Positions 24,120 to 35,159 are shown, counted from the first letter of the stretch. The stretch: DNA of 64,000 nt from Helichrysum umbraculigerum (GCA_949592205.1 CATIUR010000001.1:236982750-237046749); one strand, 5' to 3'. Program-made: numbers and translations. The notes: a model not told the origin generated them from the letters alone.

Positions 24120-25329
24120 GCCGGCGTCCCAGGGTTGGGAACCGGCGGCTGGACGCGGAAGCCGGCGGCTTGGTGGTTTTAGCCGGCGGCTAAGTGAGCC
24201 CAGCCGGCGGTTTCTGGCTGTTCCAGGGCATTTTATGTTAGTTGTTAAAACACCTTCCAATCGTTATTATATGATAATTAAATGATGCATTATGATTGAA
24301 TATGCATGGTTAGTAGCTAGTAATCTCGATGTTTATATTAATGAGTTCCAAATGTGTTGAACTTTTATAAGTTATATTTGGGCGATTTCGATTACTAACT
24401 TTTTATTGGTGATGAATCTCAGATCCTTTGAAAGACAAAGTTGCCCCGAGAATCTGAGTAGTTGAGGACGAAGGTATTGGTGAGTGGATTCAAAACTCAC
24501 CGTTTGGCTTAGTTGTAATCATTTGATTACGATGGGTAAACGTAGACTTGATTATTGAGTTGATTAGTTGTATTGTTGTTCATATGCCTATATATGCCTT
24601 GTGTGGCCTTCGGGCATTGTTGTTAATGAGGTCAACGAGTTGATGAACTGTTGGTTGGGCTAGTGTGTTGTTGTGTGAATGGTACAGGGATGTACTTCAT
24701 TTGTTGTGTGTGTTGAACTGTACCTAAGTATAATGAACACTAGCTATCGGTCTCGTCCGTTATGGCCATACGGATATGTTTGGATAAGTGATCTTGGAGA
24801 GCCGCCCGGGTACTAAGGTTATCCCCGGATCCGCCGATCCTCATTAAGTTGTTGTTGATTGTTGTGGTTGCGTATATTTGTTGTAGTTAATTGGTTTAGC
24901 TAAGTTAAATGTTGAGTGTTGGATTTACTCACTTAGCTATGTGCTAATCCCTCGTTGTTACTTCCTGCAGACTTTTGTTTATGCATGCGGGTGGGTAGCA
25001 GGAAGGTCAAACCTTGGAAGCTTGGAATGTTTGATATTCAAGCTACTCTGATTATTTTTGTAACAGCTCAGTTTAGTTTATATAATACCCCGTCATGCTA
25101 ATCTTTTGAACAAGTATTAAGTTGATGTGTCTTAAACATCTAAACTGTTTTTGGTATATTCGGAGAATATGTAACAAATTATGGCATTTTATTTATCTTC
25201 GCTTCCGTATTATCTATATTATTATTACTATGGAATGAGGGGTGTTATACATAAGCTTGACCACCCCGGGGGAACCTGTTACAAACGGAAATACCCTTTT
25301 AAATAAATAAATAAATAAAATGCCTAAAA

Positions 25330-25481
25330 GTGTGATACGGATTCCTTTTAAAGCTTTTAAAACTTAAACACGCGTAAAAATCAAAATGTTACAGTGAACT
25401 ATAAGTCAAGGTTGTTGCAAACTTACAACAACACATTTGACCGTAAAAGTTATTGAAGTGGACAGAACGATAAATTATCTT

Positions 25482-25486
<5 letters not shown>
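25330..25486. other. 5' flank of F-box copy 3, distal part
   Basis: Matches 33915-34020 upstream of copy 4 (AAGCTTTTAAAA, AAACACGCGTAAAAA). No gene. Confidence 0.5.
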
Positions 25487-25548
<62 letters not shown>

Positions 25549-25570
25549 GGGGGGGGGGGGGGGGGGGGGG
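25487..25570. repeat. Compound microsatellite (AT)n(AG)n(G)n
   Basis: Runs of AT, then AG, then about 18 consecutive G. It abuts the repeat-filled element that follows. Confidence 0.9.
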
Positions 25571-26835
25571 AAGATCAAGAGTGAATCATCAAATTTGAGG
25601 GAAGAAGGGAAGCAAATCTCAGCAACCAATTTCCTTCCAAAATTAAAATATGGAATTCAACGATTGATCAATCAAAAATATTATAAATTTTCCAATCCAT
25701 CAAACGCATTCATTCATATCTTCAATTCGTCATAATTTGAAATCATCAAAAATTATGAATTTTGGGTATAACTTTTGGGTTTTTGTGAAAATTTTGTTTT
25801 GCTAATGAAAACAATAAAATTAACGGAATTTCATCATACAAAATATATAAACAGGAAATTAATCGAATTATGGTTGTCATCAACCATCGAATTTCACAAA
25901 ATTAAAAATATCCAGAACGTTAAGATGCATTTGCAATGCATGTTAATCAAAATTACAATTGAGATTCTTAAACATTCATTTATGTTGAATATTAACTTAT
26001 ATATGCTATTATACATTCTTGAACGTGATAACATAACATTCATCAATGTATAACAATATATATGAGTTAACATTAATCATTAATAAATGTTATAACTATA
26101 TGAATTAATATGCATTATAAATGAATGTTATAATGTTCATCAGAATGATATAAGTTAATAATCATTATAAATGAATGTTAAAGACTCAATGAGATGATAA
26201 CATGCATTTATAATGAATATGAGTTATTATACAGTGATAACATATATAAGTTAATATTCATCATAATGAATGTTTAAGTTGTAATTTTGATTAACATGCA
26301 ATTTAAATGAGTGTCAACGGTCTTGAAAATTTAATTTTGAGAATTTTTTGTGTAAAACGTAAAATTACTACAAGTTTGTTTGATAATTGATGTATATGAT
26401 CGATTTATTTTTATTTTGTTGTATATATATCTTAATTTTATACTCAGTTGAATGAATTTGTGATTTTTTTTTTATGGATTTCTACATTTTTCTTCATGAA
26501 ATCTATTTTAAACTTACTTTTTGATTAGATCCAACAATTGTTCATCAATATTGCTTAACGAGTTGAGTATGAGTGTTTTTCAATTTATTTTTGCAAGTTT
26601 CAAGCTTTAATCTGATGAATTTAATATAAAAATCACATTTTTTAGTTGTTTTCTGTTTCCCCATTTGCAATTGATTAACATGCTTTTCCGAATGAATGTT
26701 AACGTTGCCGGGGATTTTTTGAGTTATTTACAAGTTTGTCATCGCGTTGACTTTTGAGTTGACCAGAATATGTAGCTAAGAATAGCTTCCCTCCTTCTCT
26801 CTTTAATTTTCTTCCCTCCAGATCTCCTCTATATA
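25559..26835. mobile_element. Putative non-coding element filled with an AATGAATGTTA motif
   Basis: The left edge has GAGGGAAGAAGGGAAGC; the right edge read inward has GAGAGAAGGAGGGAAGC. At about 25910-26310 the centre repeats variants of ATAATGAATGTTA and its complement TAACATTCAT at irregular spacing. The 92-codon frame at 25775 looks like chance. Element status is inferred from the imperfect inverted edges; no TSD found. Confidence 0.5.
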
Positions 26836-27094
26836 TATAACCTTTTCAGATCATTTGCCCTTAACATAGAGTTAATTTGATTAATTTTATATCATATCAT
26901 TTATTATTATAGAAAAATCTATTAAACTACAATTAGCTATTAAACCCTTAAGAAACATGTAAAAGTTGTCTTTTTTTTATCTACCAAAATATAGAAATAC
27001 TAGTTATAACTTGTGCAATGTATGACACTGTAAAATACATGGTTATTGAGTTTATAGTTAGGAATACTTGCTAAGATAATTGAATCCCTTTAGA
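26836..27094. other. Duplicated flank (empty site for the 6970-7508 element)
   Basis: Matches 6875-6969 plus 7509-7590 without the foldback insertion. Confidence 0.75.
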
Positions 27095-27621
27095 GACCGA
27101 TGATTGGGTTTGCACCCAACAATCCTCCCCTCAAACCCAAGTCTATTGGGCTTCCCTCCAACGATAGTCCCGATCCAACCTTATTCAGTACCATCGCAAA
27201 CTCGGCACTCGACCTGACTGGGTCCACATCAGGAATACTTTCGGTACAAGGCTCCAGGATCGACTAATCCAACCTTATTCAGTATCGCCACAAACTCGGC
27301 ACTAGGGCTGACTGGGTCCACATCAGTGAGACTTTCGGTACAAGGCTCCAGGATCGACTCATTGTCTACTGAGGTAAACCGAGGGGGCATGCGCCACTGC
27401 GTGCCGCGTATCACGCTACGCCATCCGCATCCAGGCTACAATCGTAGCTCTGATACCAACTGTTAGGACCGATACTTTAGCGCAACAACGTGTCCAATAT
27501 ATAAGCTCACTGAGGTTCCACTCTAAAATCAATTGGTGATAGAGGGGGTAGCCCATGAGCTTATATGCAGACATAATTATCTTTCACTTTCCGATATGGG
27601 ATTGGGTTTGCACCCAACAAT
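27095..27621 (-). mobile_element. TRIM-like mini LTR element
   Basis: The right LTR 27461-27621 reads on the minus strand from TGTTGGGTGCAAACCC to GGTCCTAACA. It is followed by GTTGGTATCAGAGC, an initiator tRNA-Met primer site at about 27448-27461. The left LTR is truncated to about 25 bp at 27095-27119, next to the purine-rich GAGGGGAGGATTG. The 340-bp interior holds a tandem duplication of about 92 bp (27172-27360). The short minus frame over it (EFVAILNKVGLVDPGALYRK) is too small to call a gene. Confidence 0.75.
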
Positions 27622-27730
27622 TATCACAATTAGACTTTTCCGGTGTAACATACTGAAGTGACGACTATCTCATCTATTGCTTGTCAATATAAAGTGTTCT
27701 TATCTTACATAATTGATGCTTATGTTCATA

Positions 27731-27731
<1 letters not shown>

Positions 27732-27776
<45 letters not shown>
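27732..27776. repeat. (AT)n microsatellite, left of the hairpin element
   Basis: Uninterrupted AT dinucleotides. A second tract borders the other side of the element at 28468-28547. Confidence 0.9.
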
Positions 27777-27780
<4 letters not shown>

Positions 27781-28462
27781 TTGAGATCCTGTGTGAACAA
27801 GGAGATTCCGTGAGAACGGTGAGAACACATCTTAGCCATCCATTTTTTAATCAAAAAACCTGATTTTGGAGGTGACATTTTTGTAAATACTTTGAAGTTT
27901 GATTTTGTAGGGTTCACATAAGGATTTGCTAGGTGAAGTTTAATTTTTTTTGCTTCACAATAGTTTTAACATGGTGAAGTTTTATTTAATCTCTTCAAAA
28001 ACTAATGTTAACAAAAAAATATTTACTGAATCTCATTAAAACTATGTGAACCTTTAAAAATAAAAGTTCATAGCATCGTAACTTTATGTTAAGAAAAAAA
28101 ATATTAAACTTAACCTCACCAAAATGATGTGAAGCTAAAAAAAAAAGCTTCACATGAGCAAAATGATGTGAAGCTAAAAAAAAAAGTTTCACATGAGCAA
28201 AATGATGTGAAGCAAAAAAAAAAAACTTCACGTGAGCAAAATGATGTGAAGCTAAAAAAAAAAAACTTCACATGAGTAAAATGATGTGAAGCTAAAAAAA
28301 AAAAGCTTCACATGAGCAAAGTAGATGTGAACCCTCCAAAATCAAACTTCAAAGTATTTACAAAATTGACACCTTCAAAATCAGATTTTTTGATCAAAAA
28401 ATGGATGGCTAAGATGTGTTCACACCGTTCTCACGGAATCCCCTTATTCTCACCAGAACCCA

Positions 28463-28469
<7 letters not shown>
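27777..28469. mobile_element. Foldback element with a hairpin-array centre
   Basis: Inverted arms of about 150 bp (27777-27925 and 28325-28469) share GATTCCGTGAGAACGGTG and ATCTTAGCCATCCATTTTTT. Both ends sit in (AT)n tracts, consistent with insertion into an AT microsatellite. There is no coding potential; open frames come from the repeats. Confidence 0.8.
28120..28325. repeat. Tandem array of about 37-bp hairpin units
   Basis: About five units of the form ATGATGTGAAGCT, A-run, AGCTTCACATGAGCAAA. Within each unit GTGAAGCT pairs with AGCTTCAC around an A-run loop. Confidence 0.9.

Positions 28470-28547
<78 letters not shown>
28468..28547. repeat. (AT)n microsatellite, right of the hairpin element
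   Basis: About 40 AT dinucleotides. Confidence 0.9.
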
Positions 28548-28551
<4 letters not shown>

Positions 28552-28606
28552 AGGCATATTATATAAAAATGAAATCAGCTTAGACACGATTTTTACTTAC
28601 TTTAAG

Positions 28607-28745
28607 GGTGGTGACATTTACACCATTATTTTTTATAAATCACCAAACTTGTGCAATAAGAACTTATAGCGTACACATAAGTGATGTACAATTTTGATGG
28701 ATTTATCAAAAAGACAATAACAATTATGGAATATCACCACCGTTT
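28607..28745. mobile_element. Small MITE
   Basis: The left AAGGGTGGTGACATTTACACC-like end and the right AATATCACCACC end are inverted and resemble the MITE at 13765-13896. No TSD resolved. Confidence 0.45.
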
Positions 28746-30396
28746 ATCATAAGAACTGAAGAAACGCCTCTTACTATCATAGTGTTGAAAAGGTTGAAAG
28801 TTATTTTTCTAAATATAAATTTTGTTTGAAGCTCATAATTTTGACACTTGCTATAGATGAACATGTGAACAAATTAGCATTTTGCGACATTTTTCAAACA
28901 TCTTTTAACTTAACTCATTTAAATCCTTCAAACATAAGATAGTAGAAATAGAAACAATTAGAACAGAATACCCAAAGAACAACCAAAGTCCATACAGCAA
29001 CTCAATGAGGAAGATTATGTCTTGAGCGAATTGAATACGGAGAACCTAGCATGATGCAACGGACATGTATCATCTCGAAAGTGGAACTTAGTATAGCAAG
29101 CATAAATACGCAACATCTAACACGATAGTCAATTGAGCAAAATTGGAAAAAGATCTTGAGGTAGATGAAGTCAAGCTTGAAGCCTATTATAGAGGAAAGA
29201 CCAAATACTAGAGGTGGCAAAATGGGTGGTTCGGATTCAGATAAGTTGGGTAACACTATTTTCCAATATTTTTCGATAGGTATTATTATCAAATTGAAGA
29301 CTCATACGTTTACTAGGAATGGTAAATGTGAGTACTATTAAATGAATAGTTATTTTTTTCTTTCTTTGTAATATAATATGTAATGTGATTTTAATATAAT
29401 ATCTATTTTAGATAATTATATAAATCAATATATACATATTCATAGAATATTATTTGAGTTATTCACTGTGAAATATTTTACCATCTAAAATTTAAACTAT
29501 ATGTTACTACGCTTTAATTATAATCTACTGTATAATTTTAAAAACTGTAAGTTACTATTAATGTGTTGTCTTTTAATTAACCCCATAACTTAATGTAACA
29601 AAAAATACAGTTTCGTTGTGTTCAATTTAACGTTAAGTGTCATTTTTGTTTAATCATTATTTACAAATTTTCAATAGAACCCGACAAACATATAGACCGC
29701 AAGTTAATTAAATCAAATAAGTATAGTTTTGTCTCGGTACTCGATCAAAATATAAAATTTATGGTTTATGAAAAGAAGATGTGGGTTAACATATGATTTT
29801 CAGCCATCATTCAAAAATAAATTATCATTCACCTTAACGAGTTAACATAATAGGTGACTATGTATAAGTTATATTTATAAATAATAAATTTAAATTTCTA
29901 AACTAATATGTTGGCGTTTATATTTTAATGTTTGTGCATTGAGTTTATCAATTTCAATATAAGATTAACGTTATCGTAATCAAGTGTGAGATCCACGTAT
30001 GATAATTGGTATTTATATACATATATAGTTTGATATGTTATTTTTTATATTCAACACACGCGTATAATAAATTCACCTAAAATTATAATTTTTTTCCGCT
30101 CCACCGCAACGCGTGGGTAAAATCGACTTGTTTAATTACAATAGTATGTATATATTCTTAGAATAACGAAGTACTATGAATAGAATGATTTTTTATATGC
30201 TTTTCAAATATACACTTTAGGCGACTATCGAACTGTTTGACCCGTTCAACCCATTTTCTTTTTAAAAAAAAATATTAAAAAATTCTGCTATCTTTTTATC
30301 CTGCTATCTGATGACTAGTTAGAGATTTAAAAATGAAGTCCATTCATAAATAATTTAGTTGAAATTGCCACCTATAATGATGCTCAAAAGAAATAA
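28746..30396. other. 3' flank of F-box copy 4
   Basis: Homologous to 8080-8760 beside copy 3, including the AGGTGGCAAAATGGGTGG MITE relic (from about 29212 to 30375). An extra segment at about 29300-30133 is absent from the copy-3 flank (separate entry). Confidence 0.55.
29301..30133. mobile_element. Inserted segment, possible Helitron
   Basis: Comparison with 8430-8460 shows an insertion of about 830 bp. The right end has CCACCGCAACGCGTGGG followed by TAAAATCGACTTGT. A GC-rich hairpin about 10 bp before a CTNN-T end is Helitron-like, but the hairpin is weak and no 5' TC end is clear. Confidence 0.35.
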
Positions 30397-30725
30397 GACC
30401 GTTCCCAACCCGTCTCGTCGGCTGGCGTCGGTTTCAAACCGACGAACCGACGGGGTTGGCACGAAGTCGTCAGTCGCTTCGTCGGTTGCCTTCCTTCGGT
30501 ATTCCGACGTGAGGCGTCGGTTTGTTTTTTTTTTTTTTTTTATTTTGTGTGTATAATATTAAAGGTAAATTGGTAAATGTGGGACCCAAAAATTAAAGTG
30601 ACGGAGCAGGGATGGGAGGGGTCTGTCAGTTTCAGTCAGTTTCAGTCAGTTTTCTGAAAAATCTGACGTGGCGCTGACGTGGCTTCGTCAGTTTCAGTCA
30701 GTTGGTTTTTGGGTTGGGAATGGCC
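30397..30725. mobile_element. Tourist/Harbinger-like MITE
   Basis: Ends GACCGTTCCCAACCC and GGGTTGGGAATGGCC are inverted repeats with a TAA duplication at 30394-30396 and 30726-30728. Inside are a CGTCGGTTTCAAACCGACG hairpin and a TCAGTTTCAG tandem repeat. Confidence 0.75.
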
Positions 30726-30894
30726 TAATAATAGAGATAAACATCAAAACCGCATGACAAAGTGATAGTAGTTTTCTAAGCTGTAGCAATAGAATTTAAA
30801 ATTCAACTCCAGCAACCACCTTACGCGTATCACATAAATCATATAGTTAAGTCTACTTAAGCAAGAAAACACATTATAATTAAGATCAGTATGC

Positions 30895-31275
30895 TATAAG
30901 TGGTAAAATGAATGGGTCGGATTGGGTCGGATCGGGTCACGAGTTTAGATGGGTTTGGGTCTGGGTCTAAATGAGGTCATTTAGGAGGATGAGTTTAAAC
31001 GGGTCCGGGTCAAATGGGTCTCGAGTCGGGTCGACCCATCGGGTTTCCACCAAACTTTTTTATTATTTGAGTGAAAAATGAAAAAATTGAAATGAGGTGG
31101 AAAAAAAATTACCCGCTAGACCCGTTGGTTAATTGTTATACAATTGGAGGTTATATCAAATACCCATTTAGACCCATCTAAAAAATTGGGGGAGCCCCAA
31201 CAAACCCATCACCTCCTAAATATTAACCAACTTGACACATAAATACCTAATGGGTCTAAAATTGTCACATCTTTA
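30895..31275. repeat. GGGTCGG-rich repeat in the 3' flank
   Basis: Degenerate GGGTCGG, GGGTCTAAA and GACCC units run on one strand then the other. No coding sequence. Probably a decayed MITE. Confidence 0.45.
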
Positions 31276-31752
31276 TGTCATACTAGTAATATATTCTCTT
31301 TAAACTTATCATGTACTCCATGACTGATATCAGAATACACTAACAGAATTTTCTTCAACTCTATGTACATAAACAGAACTACTACTTGAATGTCGACACG
31401 ATATTTATGCATAATGCTCACAGAAGTGTGAGATATTCATTATACTACATGAAGAGAATCTGAATAACATATCTTATATAATCTGTTTGAAGATGTTCAT
31501 TCATAATGTTCACACCAATAAATAAATAAATAATGCTCCGAGATAATAAAATAAAAAAGGATTCATCAAATTAAGTGTTAATAACGATGATCTCAGTACT
31601 AACAAAAGAAATTTACTTTGACTAATAAGCTCTATAATTGTACTTCAATCTCCATACCTGCTCCAAAAGTTGAATGTTCCAAGCTCTAAACTTTGCAATG
31701 TAGCGCGCAGTTATGTTTTCCCTCGATTTTTGTTGAAAATAAAAGCTCAAAA
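31276..31752. other. Proximal 3' flank of F-box copy 4
   Basis: Matches 10770-11186 next to copy 3. No gene. Confidence 0.5.
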
Positions 31753-32739
31753 TCAGTGATCAAGCAAAAATAGTTGGTAACCGAAGACAATCCCAATTAA
31801 CGAATAACTTTTCCCATAGATTATGATATAATTAACGCCTCGTGAGGAGGGTTTGTGAGCAAAAAGTGCATTTTCTTGAAAACCATCTTCATTGTCATTT
31901 AATCCTAATTCATCCCCTTCCGATGCATACGGTGAGTAAACGTTGAATAGCTTGGTATACGATTGTGTAACGTCATGCTGCCACCTTACACTGTAAATTT
32001 GTTTGATGGCATCTACGTAAATCTCAAGATCAAAATAACACTTCCTTAACTTAGATATAAGGTCATCGAATGGGACACGCGAGTCTGTAAATTCTTCACT
32101 AATTAAATCAAATGACATGATCAAATCATACCACTCAAATTCATCATCATAGTCAGTTTCCCCATGAAAAGCAAGCCAATAACTAATCCCATCTAAAAAA
32201 CGAGAACCTCTCACGCTAGTCAATCTATGTGGACGCTTGGGAGATGAACTTTCCCAATCCCTCGTAAATACCTCAACTTCGATATCGATGGAATTTGTCT
32301 TCCCTGATATATATGGAAGATTGTCAAATGTAATCTTGACAACCTTATGTTTATTAGTTTCAGAACAAACCCCAAAACCAATAACAGTGTTATATGACGA
32401 ATCAAACACTTGAGGTACATTAATAGAAACCGATTTTTCAATTAATGGGTTCCAAAGAATAGCCTCGTGAAAGCACAACAAACCTTTAGAGCTACCGAGT
32501 ATCCTAGGATAGTTGTCGAGAGTGCGGGTTGTGCGGGTACGACGTCCGTGATACGAAAACTTGCTCCTTACAAGTAGATATTGTGGCACGATTTGACGAA
32601 TGTGGTAATCACTAATAAACTCGTGGCTATCGATTAGAAACTTCCATGATTTTGAAACGCGTCTGAATTTAGTCACTGATTTGATAGGAAGCCCTTTGAT
32701 GATTTTCTCTTGGATGTCAAAAGGTATGTGAACTGACAT
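31753..32739 (-). CDS. F-box protein with F-box-associated domain, intact copy 4
   Basis: Predicted substrate receptor of an SCF E3 ubiquitin ligase. The F-box domain, at about residues 4-45 (IPFDIQEKIIKGLPIKSV, then FRRVSKSWKFLIDSHEF), should bind a SKP1-like adaptor. Residues about 80-110 contain the GSSKGLLCFHEAILWNP block typical of plant F-box proteins with an F-box-associated (FBA) domain. The FBA region spans about 115-290 and includes FLDGISYWLAFHGET and WYDLIMSFDLISEEFTDSR. It is a single exon of 328 codons, a little shorter than many family members. The start is shared by copies 1 to 3. This is the only copy without visible lesions, though a pseudogene with a chance open frame cannot be excluded. 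No kelch repeats or other C-terminal motif are seen. The target is unknown. Confidence 0.85.
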   Translation of the reverse strand: MSVHIPFDIQEKIIKGLPIKSVTKFRRVSKSWKFLIDSHEFISDYHIRQIVPQYLLVRSKFSYHGRRTRTTRTLDNYPRILGSSKGLLCFHEAILWNPLIEKSVSINVPQVFDSSYNTVIGFGVCSETNKHKVVKITFDNLPYISGKTNSIDIEVEVFTRDWESSSPKRPHRLTSVRGSRFLDGISYWLAFHGETDYDDEFEWYDLIMSFDLISEEFTDSRVPFDDLISKLRKCYFDLEIYVDAIKQIYSVRWQHDVTQSYTKLFNVYSPYASEGDELGLNDNEDGFQENALFAHKPSSRGVNYIIIYGKSYSLIGIVFGYQLFLLDH

Positions 32740-33287
32740 TATTTTGATAATCAGGATGGTTTTCAGGGTTTGTGTTTTTAGGGTTTTTTTCTGGGATCGA
32801 CACTAAATCAGTAACGGAAGTTTATTGATTTATCTAAGTTATTATTCGTATGTTATAGAAAAAGTATATCCCGGGAAAACCGGTTGACTGGTAAAATGGA
32901 TATTAATGATAATATTGGGCCCAATTAATGGGCTTCTTATTATATTGTCGACATACGGATACAGGTTTATGAAAAATTTTCATGAATTTAACGTCTCCTA
33001 ACCAACTTAATATATCACCATTTTATGCACTAAACTAATTCGTAAATATAGCCGTTAATGCTACATTTAGCAAAATCCTTGAAAATTCAACCCTATTAGT
33101 TTCTGCTTTGAGTGTACTTTACTACTTTGTAGTTTTACACCACAGTTAGATAATTATTCTTCAAAATTTTGTTGCAATTTGATTATTTGCTTATATGCCG
33201 TACATTTGGCATATATGTGGTGCATATATGATTGATGCATATGTAGAGATGTATAATTGGTGATATGTCGAATTTTATAGATATTTA
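32740..33287 (-). promoter_or_regulatory. 5' flank of F-box copy 4
   Basis: About 550 bp upstream of the ATG, shared with copy 3. No specific promoter motif can be assigned with confidence. Confidence 0.4.
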
Positions 33288-33548
33288 GGGTGTATTTGGC
33301 AACAACTAGCTGGAGCTGGAGATTGGAGCTGGAGCTGGAGATTGTGACTGGAGATGGAGCTGGGGATTATTTTTCAAGCTACTCAAAAGAGCTTCTCTAA
33401 AAAGGGAATTTAGGAGATTCTAGGGGATTCTTTTTTCAATAATCCCTTCTATATTTTTGTTTCCAAAGAGGGATGGGAGATTGAGATTCTTAAAAACTAG
33501 AAACTCAATCTACAAAAATCCTCTAAAAATGGTGTGCCAAACACACCC
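33288..33548. mobile_element. Tourist-like MITE, GGGTGTGTTTGGC ends
   Basis: It starts GGGTGTATTTGGCAAC and ends GTGCCAAACACACCC, with a TTA duplication at 33285-33287 and 33549-33551. The copy-3 flank near 14200 lacks it. A GGAGCTGGAGATT short repeat lies at 33312-33365. Confidence 0.8.
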
Positions 33549-33551
33549 TTA

Positions 33552-34394
33552 GTATAAAAAATTGAGAAATGTCATGATTACAGCAAAAACTACGAATAAT
33601 TTCTTAGATGTACTACGATGTGAACATGTCGATATACGTAAATCTTTTTCACTCTTTTAAATCTATATCTTTCATAATTGGCACACATCATTGTATACAT
33701 ATTTTAGCAAATCTTTTGTAAGTGTAGTATTGCTCGAAAAATTAAGATCTTCGTATCAAATCGAATTTCTTCTTAAAAGTACATTGTTAATACATTATTT
33801 AAACACTTGAGACACAACTCATGTTTGTAGATCATTCAATGCTATGTTATGCTTATGCATAAACTTTGCAAGTATGCACAAAAGATTGTTAGTAAATAAG
33901 CAAAATGCCTAAAAAAGTGACAGGGACTTTTTCCAAAGCTTTTAAAAGTTAAACACACGTAAAAAAAATGCTTTGAAACATACAACCTTCATAAAACAAG
34001 GTTACGGTTAACGAAATTTGAATGGGAAGGTTTGATAACTTATTTTTGACAAGAGACGACGTTACGCGTTAGAAATCTGAGTTTAAATTTTAATACTTTG
34101 TGATGTTGAACTATACAAATTAAATAGTGCTACTAGTATTAATGGAGAGACCAAATGTGTATATAAAAAAGTTGAAGGGTTAAATTTCAATACGAAGTAA
34201 TATATATCATTCTTCTAATCCATCACTTGCTTTTTACAAAAATAAGTATAATAAAATCATAATCCTAAGATTAAAAATTAAAACATTACATGCACAAATG
34301 GTAAAATTTAAGCTACGCAACAAAATCATTTAAACCTACATCAAGATATAAAATCGATACACATGATTGAAAACGTAAAGCAGCTTTATTAGAA
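33552..34394. other. Outer 5' flank of F-box copy 4
   Basis: Matches 14200-14544 and 25317-25450. No gene seen. Confidence 0.55.
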
Positions 34395-35159
34395 TTCTAT
34401 ATAGGGTGAGGTGAAGGAAGTCAAAAATTGAGAGAAGGGAAGGAAAATTTATCAGAGCCGTCCATTTCAAAACAAGATCAAATCAATGGCTGAAAAAAAC
34501 GCGGTGACATTTTTGCAATTACACGCAACTTTACGGGCAGACAATCACAGGCAGTATGGCAATTAGACACTGTAACCTGCAAAAACAGTAAAGTCTGGTC
34601 TCTATTCCCTCTCTCCCTCCACAAACCGTCACTTTCAATCTTACACACACATAACATCACGCATAACACTCTCTCTCTCTCTACAAAATTTGAAGATCAT
34701 AATCACAAAATTTGAAGATCATAATCGACTAAAACGAAGCAAAATCACCAGAAAAACAACCGGATACGCCGGAAACAGTTAAAAAAAACTCCAAAAAAAA
34801 CTTAAACAACATAGTTGTAACATCCTCCCCCTGAGCCCACTGGGCTCACGCGGTCCACAGCTGGGCCTGAGGAGCAATGTCAGGTCTGCAGCCCAATACA
34901 CCCCAACCACATCACCTGAGGAATTCACCTCCCAGGTAGGTTGTTGGATTCGAACTTGAATCCCTTTAATACTAAGTCTTACTACTAAGTTTTACCACTT
35001 AGTATCACCAATTGACCGTTGGGCCGTTTTTGAGTTGACATGTAAATTTCGTCTTAATCGGACACCGAATTTTTCTAAAAAAATTTTCTATGTCAAGTAT
35101 TACGTCGAACGTCGCAAGAGAAAAAGAAAAAAAAAAAAAAAATTTTTTTTTTTTTATAC

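Larger units (their letters stand above)
14697..25249 (+). mobile_element. Solo LTR, interrupted by a younger LTR retrotransposon
   Basis: It runs from TGTAACATCC at 14697 to GGGTGTTATA ending at 25249, with the 5-bp duplication CATAA at 14692-14696 and 25250-25254. Its two parts (14697-15705 and 24125-25249) add to about 2.13 kb, close to the LTR length of the inserted element. They share sequence with it in the opposite orientation (CCGATCCTCATTA, GGCCATACGGATA, TTAGCTAAGT regions). It carries AGCCGGCGGCT units at 15528-15655 and about 24119-24210. No second LTR or internal region remains. Confidence 0.85.
14545..25316 (+). mobile_element. tRNA-derived SINE, split by a nested LTR insertion
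   Basis: The head 14545-14696 has a pol III A box (TGGCCTAGTGGTAAGGGC) and B box (TCACGTGTTCGATCCC). The tail 25250-25316 ends in AAATAAATAAATAAATAA. The duplication ATGCCTAAAA flanks it at about 14534-14544 and 25320-25329. The rest of the span is the inserted solo LTR, which joins at CATAA. Without the insertion the SINE is about 210 bp. Confidence 0.8.

Noticed and set aside
28120..28325. CRISPR-like regular repeats
   Set aside because: Plant nuclear context, no cas genes, and spacers are as repetitive as the repeats; it is the loop of a foldback element.
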